In this document: piece by piece, positions 61,634-64,000 of the stretch | Position numbering within the stretch: position 1 is the first letter of the stretch | Layout of the letters: every line of letters begins with the position of its first letter | Source: Centroberyx gerrardi | Lineage: Eukaryota > Chordata > Actinopteri > Beryciformes > Berycidae | Direction of reading: 5' to 3' | Assembly: GCF_048128805.1 (NCBI RefSeq) | Contig: NC_136005.1 | Span: forward strand, 6,846,504-6,910,503 | Length of the DNA stretch: 64,000 nucleotides | Translations under genes and position numbers: made by a program | The notes under the pieces: generated by a model | The model's database searches: none | What the model saw: only the letters and a program-made list of their open reading frames with translations | What the model was told of the DNA's origin: nothing

Positions 61634-62028
61634 CGAACCAATAGATGGCAGCATAGAACAATTTTTTGAATTACCACATTCTACCTTGAGTCAAGACAAA
61701 CAAATATGATGAACTGACTTGTAGACTAGGCTACTGTATTCTCATATTTCTGGTAAGACCAAACCAGTTCAAAACACTTGTAGCCTATAGTTATTTCAAA
61801 TGTGTAAGCACTTCAAACTTCGAGTTCAATCTTTGGCAAATACAAATTAAAGGGAAATTGACCTCTTTTAAATCTAATTTATGGTTAGGTAAAATTTAAA
61901 CAATGTAAACAAAATGTAAAGTTTTAACACTTCAACATTGATATAGGATATTTGAAGGTGGAGATGTGGCAACATAAAGTTAATTATGTTTAAACCCTGG
62001 TGACAAAGCACAATAATATTTCTAGAAT

Positions 62029-62500
62029 GTTCCTATAGGGATTTATAGTTTGACTGTGGTATTTTGGTGGTGATTTTATAGTGACCTTATTATATTTTGT
62101 GATATTTTTTTTATCTCCTATGATCTTACTATATTATTCCTATAATATTGCTATAGTGACTCAGAGTGTGTCTATGATATTCTATGGTGATTTTATAGTA
62201 ACTTTATCATGTACTTCATGGATTTTTTTGATTTTTTATTCTGCGGCATCACTGTAATGTTCCTGTAATATTAACATAGGGACTTGTAATGTGATCTCAT
62301 ACTTCATGGTACTTTTTAATCCCCTGTGCTATTATTAATATAATATTCCTACATGGACTTGGAGTGTGTCTATGGTTCTCAATAGTGAGTTCCCTTATAC
62401 TTGATGTTTTGTTTTGTTTTGGGTTTTTTTTTTATATCACCTATGGGATCACTATAATATATCAATAATATTCCCATAGTATATTACCGTTTATAGTTAT
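62029..62500. repeat. Degenerate tandem repeat, period about 85-125 bp
   Basis: Units begin near 62029, 62136, 62259, 62345 and 62472 with TTCCTATA/TTCCTGTA/TTCCTACA/TTCCCATA, followed by GACT and AGTGTGTCTATG. AT-rich, heavily diverged. Confidence 0.55.
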
Positions 62501-62750
62501 AGCTTTGAAAATTTGCTATAATGACTATAGCCTATATGTATCATCTTTGAGTTATTACTCTGTAATGTCAGGTGTTTATCTAAATATATAACAGACAGTT
62601 ATTCTGCAGCCATAAGGAACCAGGTAGCAGATCTCTGTGGTCTGTATCAGTGAACTCAGCCAACAGTCCTAAATACAGCTGTATTCTCCTTTGGTTCAGC
62701 CCGCCGCTTTCACCTCACCCCCCTACAGACACTGGAATGGTTTCTCCCAG

Positions 62751-62758
62751 TATATAAA
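62751..62758 (+). promoter_or_regulatory. fam43a: TATA box of FAM43A (candidate)
   Basis: TATATAAA, followed about 30 bp later by a plausible start region and 270 bp before the FAM43A ATG. The predicted leader contains small upstream ATGs (for example near 62803). A TATA promoter fits a regulated, intronless gene. Confidence 0.55.
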
Positions 62759-63019
62759 CCGTGTAGACAGTCCCACTTCCAGTAGACTACAATCTGCACT
62801 GCAATGTTATGGGATGGGAAGGCGTTACAATGGACAAGAACACTTTAGAGGATGGACAGATAAAGTGCAGAGTGTCTTAGCCGTTTATGATCATGGAATA
62901 GCTCATAAATGACCTGACAGGACAAGAAAACACTGATAGGCTTTAGGTGCAATAAAAAAGTTTCTAGGTTTTTTATCTCTTCGTAGATTTTATTGCTGTT
63001 GACAGGAAACAGCCATATA

Positions 63020-64000
63020 ATGCTGCCTTGGAAGAAGAATAAGTTCGACCTGATTGAGGAAGACAAGCAGTCCAAGCAGAAGGGCTATGCGGTGAGCCTC
63101 AACTACTCGGCGCTCACCTCCTTCGCCAAGTCCTGCCCGGAGAGCGCGCTCAACAGGGTCGGAAGCATGTTCAAGTCCAAGAGGAAAAAGGTGAAGATCA
63201 CCAGCGAGGACCCCACGTACACGGTGCTGTACCTGGGGAACGCCACCACCATCCAGTCCAAAGGGGACGGCTGCACGGACGTGGCGGTGAGCAAGATCTG
63301 GGGCAAGAGCGAAATGGGCAAGAACGGCACCAAGATGAAGCTGACCATCAGCTCGCAGGGCATCCGCATGGTGCATGTGGACGACAAGGCGAGGAGACCG
63401 GGACACTTGTACTTACTGCACCGGATAACTTACTGCGTCGCAGACCCGAGGCTACCCAAAATTTTCGCTTGGATATACAGGCACGAAATGAAGCACAAGG
63501 CGGTGATGCTGCGGTGCCACGCAGTGCTGGTGTCCAAGCCGGAGAAGGCGAAGGCCATGGCGCTGTTGCTGTACCAGACCTCGGCGACGGCTCTGGCCGA
63601 ATTCAAAAGACTAAAGCGGAGGGATGATGCCCGGCACCAGCAGCAGCAGCTCATAGGGGAGCAGACCATCCCGCTGGTCCCCCTCAGGAAGCTCCTGAAC
63701 GGACAGTGTTACTACAAACCCCCGGTGGAGCGCAGCCGGAGCGCACCCAAACTGGGCTCCATCACGGAGGACTCGGTCGGGGAGGAGGAAGAGGAGAAGG
63801 CGATGCACTTTGAGTGTGAGGACATTCTGGACACGGACGATGATTGTGTTGCCAACGGTAAACAGGAGTTGACTCAGATTATTAATGACCTCGGAGAGAT
63901 GAGCATAGGAAACGACGTGCAGACACTGAAAGCTGACCTCAGAGTCACCAGACTGCTCTCCGGAGAGAGCACGGGTAGTGAATCCTCCATAGAGAGCAAC
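63020..64000 (+). CDS. fam43a: FAM43A, PTB/PID-domain protein (5' part, runs off window)
   Basis: A single open frame of 327 codons from ATG 63020 to the window end, preceded by an in-frame TAG at 62984-62986. The N-terminus MLPWKK, then KGYAVSLNYSAL, VGSMFKSKRKK and SEDPTYTVLYLGNATT, are FAM43 signatures. The PTB/PID fold spans about residues 63-205, ending FKRLKRRDDARHQQQQ. Downstream, PPVERSRSAPKLGSITED is a near-invariant FAM43A segment, followed by an acidic tail. Human FAM43A has 423 residues, so roughly 100 are missing. No intron is seen, as in mammals. The molecular role is not well established; PTB domains usually bind NPxY-type peptides. FAM43A rather than FAM43B is chosen from neighbour LSG1. 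Confidence 0.96.
   Translation, partial: MLPWKKNKFDLIEEDKQSKQKGYAVSLNYSALTSFAKSCPESALNRVGSMFKSKRKKVKITSEDPTYTVLYLGNATTIQSKGDGCTDVAVSKIWGKSEMGKNGTKMKLTISSQGIRMVHVDDKARRPGHLYLLHRITYCVADPRLPKIFAWIYRHEMKHKAVMLRCHAVLVSKPEKAKAMALLLYQTSATALAEFKRLKRRDDARHQQQQLIGEQTIPLVPLRKLLNGQCYYKPPVERSRSAPKLGSITEDSVGEEEEEKAMHFECEDILDTDDDCVANGKQELTQIINDLGEMSIGNDVQTLKADLRVTRLLSGESTGSESSIESN

Larger units (their letters stand above)
60694..63019. other. Divergent intergenic region between LSG1 and FAM43A
   Basis: About 2.3 kb. The LSG1 side has a probable TATA-less promoter with CGGAAGTGAC at 60825-60834. The middle holds a (CTG)n run at about 61201-61230 and a CA/GA microsatellite (61550-61628). A degenerate tandem repeat lies at about 62029-62500, and the FAM43A side has a TATA box. 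No coding frame recognised. Confidence 0.6.

Overview
This is vertebrate genomic DNA, almost certainly from a teleost (ray-finned) fish. The coding sequence is split into short exons with GT-AG (and two minor-spliceosome) introns. The filler contains Tc1-type and hAT-type DNA transposon relics, LINE 3' fragments, tRNA-derived SINE pieces, many CA/GT microsatellites and the GCTAACGTTAGC motif common in fish DNA. I identify four protein genes by reading exon translations against remembered vertebrate families. No database search was run.

Layout. (1) Positions 1-24058, minus strand: 28 coding exons of a P5B-type ATPase, best matched to ATP13A3, a polyamine-transporting pump of the endosomal system. 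They encode residues 1-1114; roughly the last 110 residues lie beyond the window start. Its 5' untranslated exons and promoter probably lie at 27.6-39.1 kb, so the gene spans about 39 kb. (2) 39.1-47.1 kb: intergenic, full of mobile-element relics, including three hAT-type MITEs with perfect 8-bp target duplications. (3) 47.1-51.1 kb, minus strand: TMEM44, a multipass membrane protein of poorly known function; its last exon is uncertain. (4) 52.2-60.7 kb, minus strand: LSG1, complete in 14 exons, a circularly permuted GTPase of 60S ribosome maturation. (5) 63020-64000, plus strand: the 5' part of intronless FAM43A, a PTB/PID-domain protein, with a TATA box 270 bp upstream of its ATG.

The order ATP13A3-TMEM44-LSG1-FAM43A and the relative orientations match the human 3q29 neighbourhood as I remember it, which supports the gene calls. 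The genes have no obvious shared pathway; this is an ancient syntenic block, not a functional cluster.

The most notable signals are two U12-type introns in adjacent genes (an AT-AC intron in LSG1 and a GT-AG one in TMEM44), microsatellites or homopolymers abutting several ATP13A3 splice sites, an 18-nt microexon, a candidate 5' exon that would create a reading frame overlapping the ATP13A3 start, and side-by-side hAT MITE insertions with overlapping target sites. I found no operon, CRISPR array, phage or clearly undescribed system.
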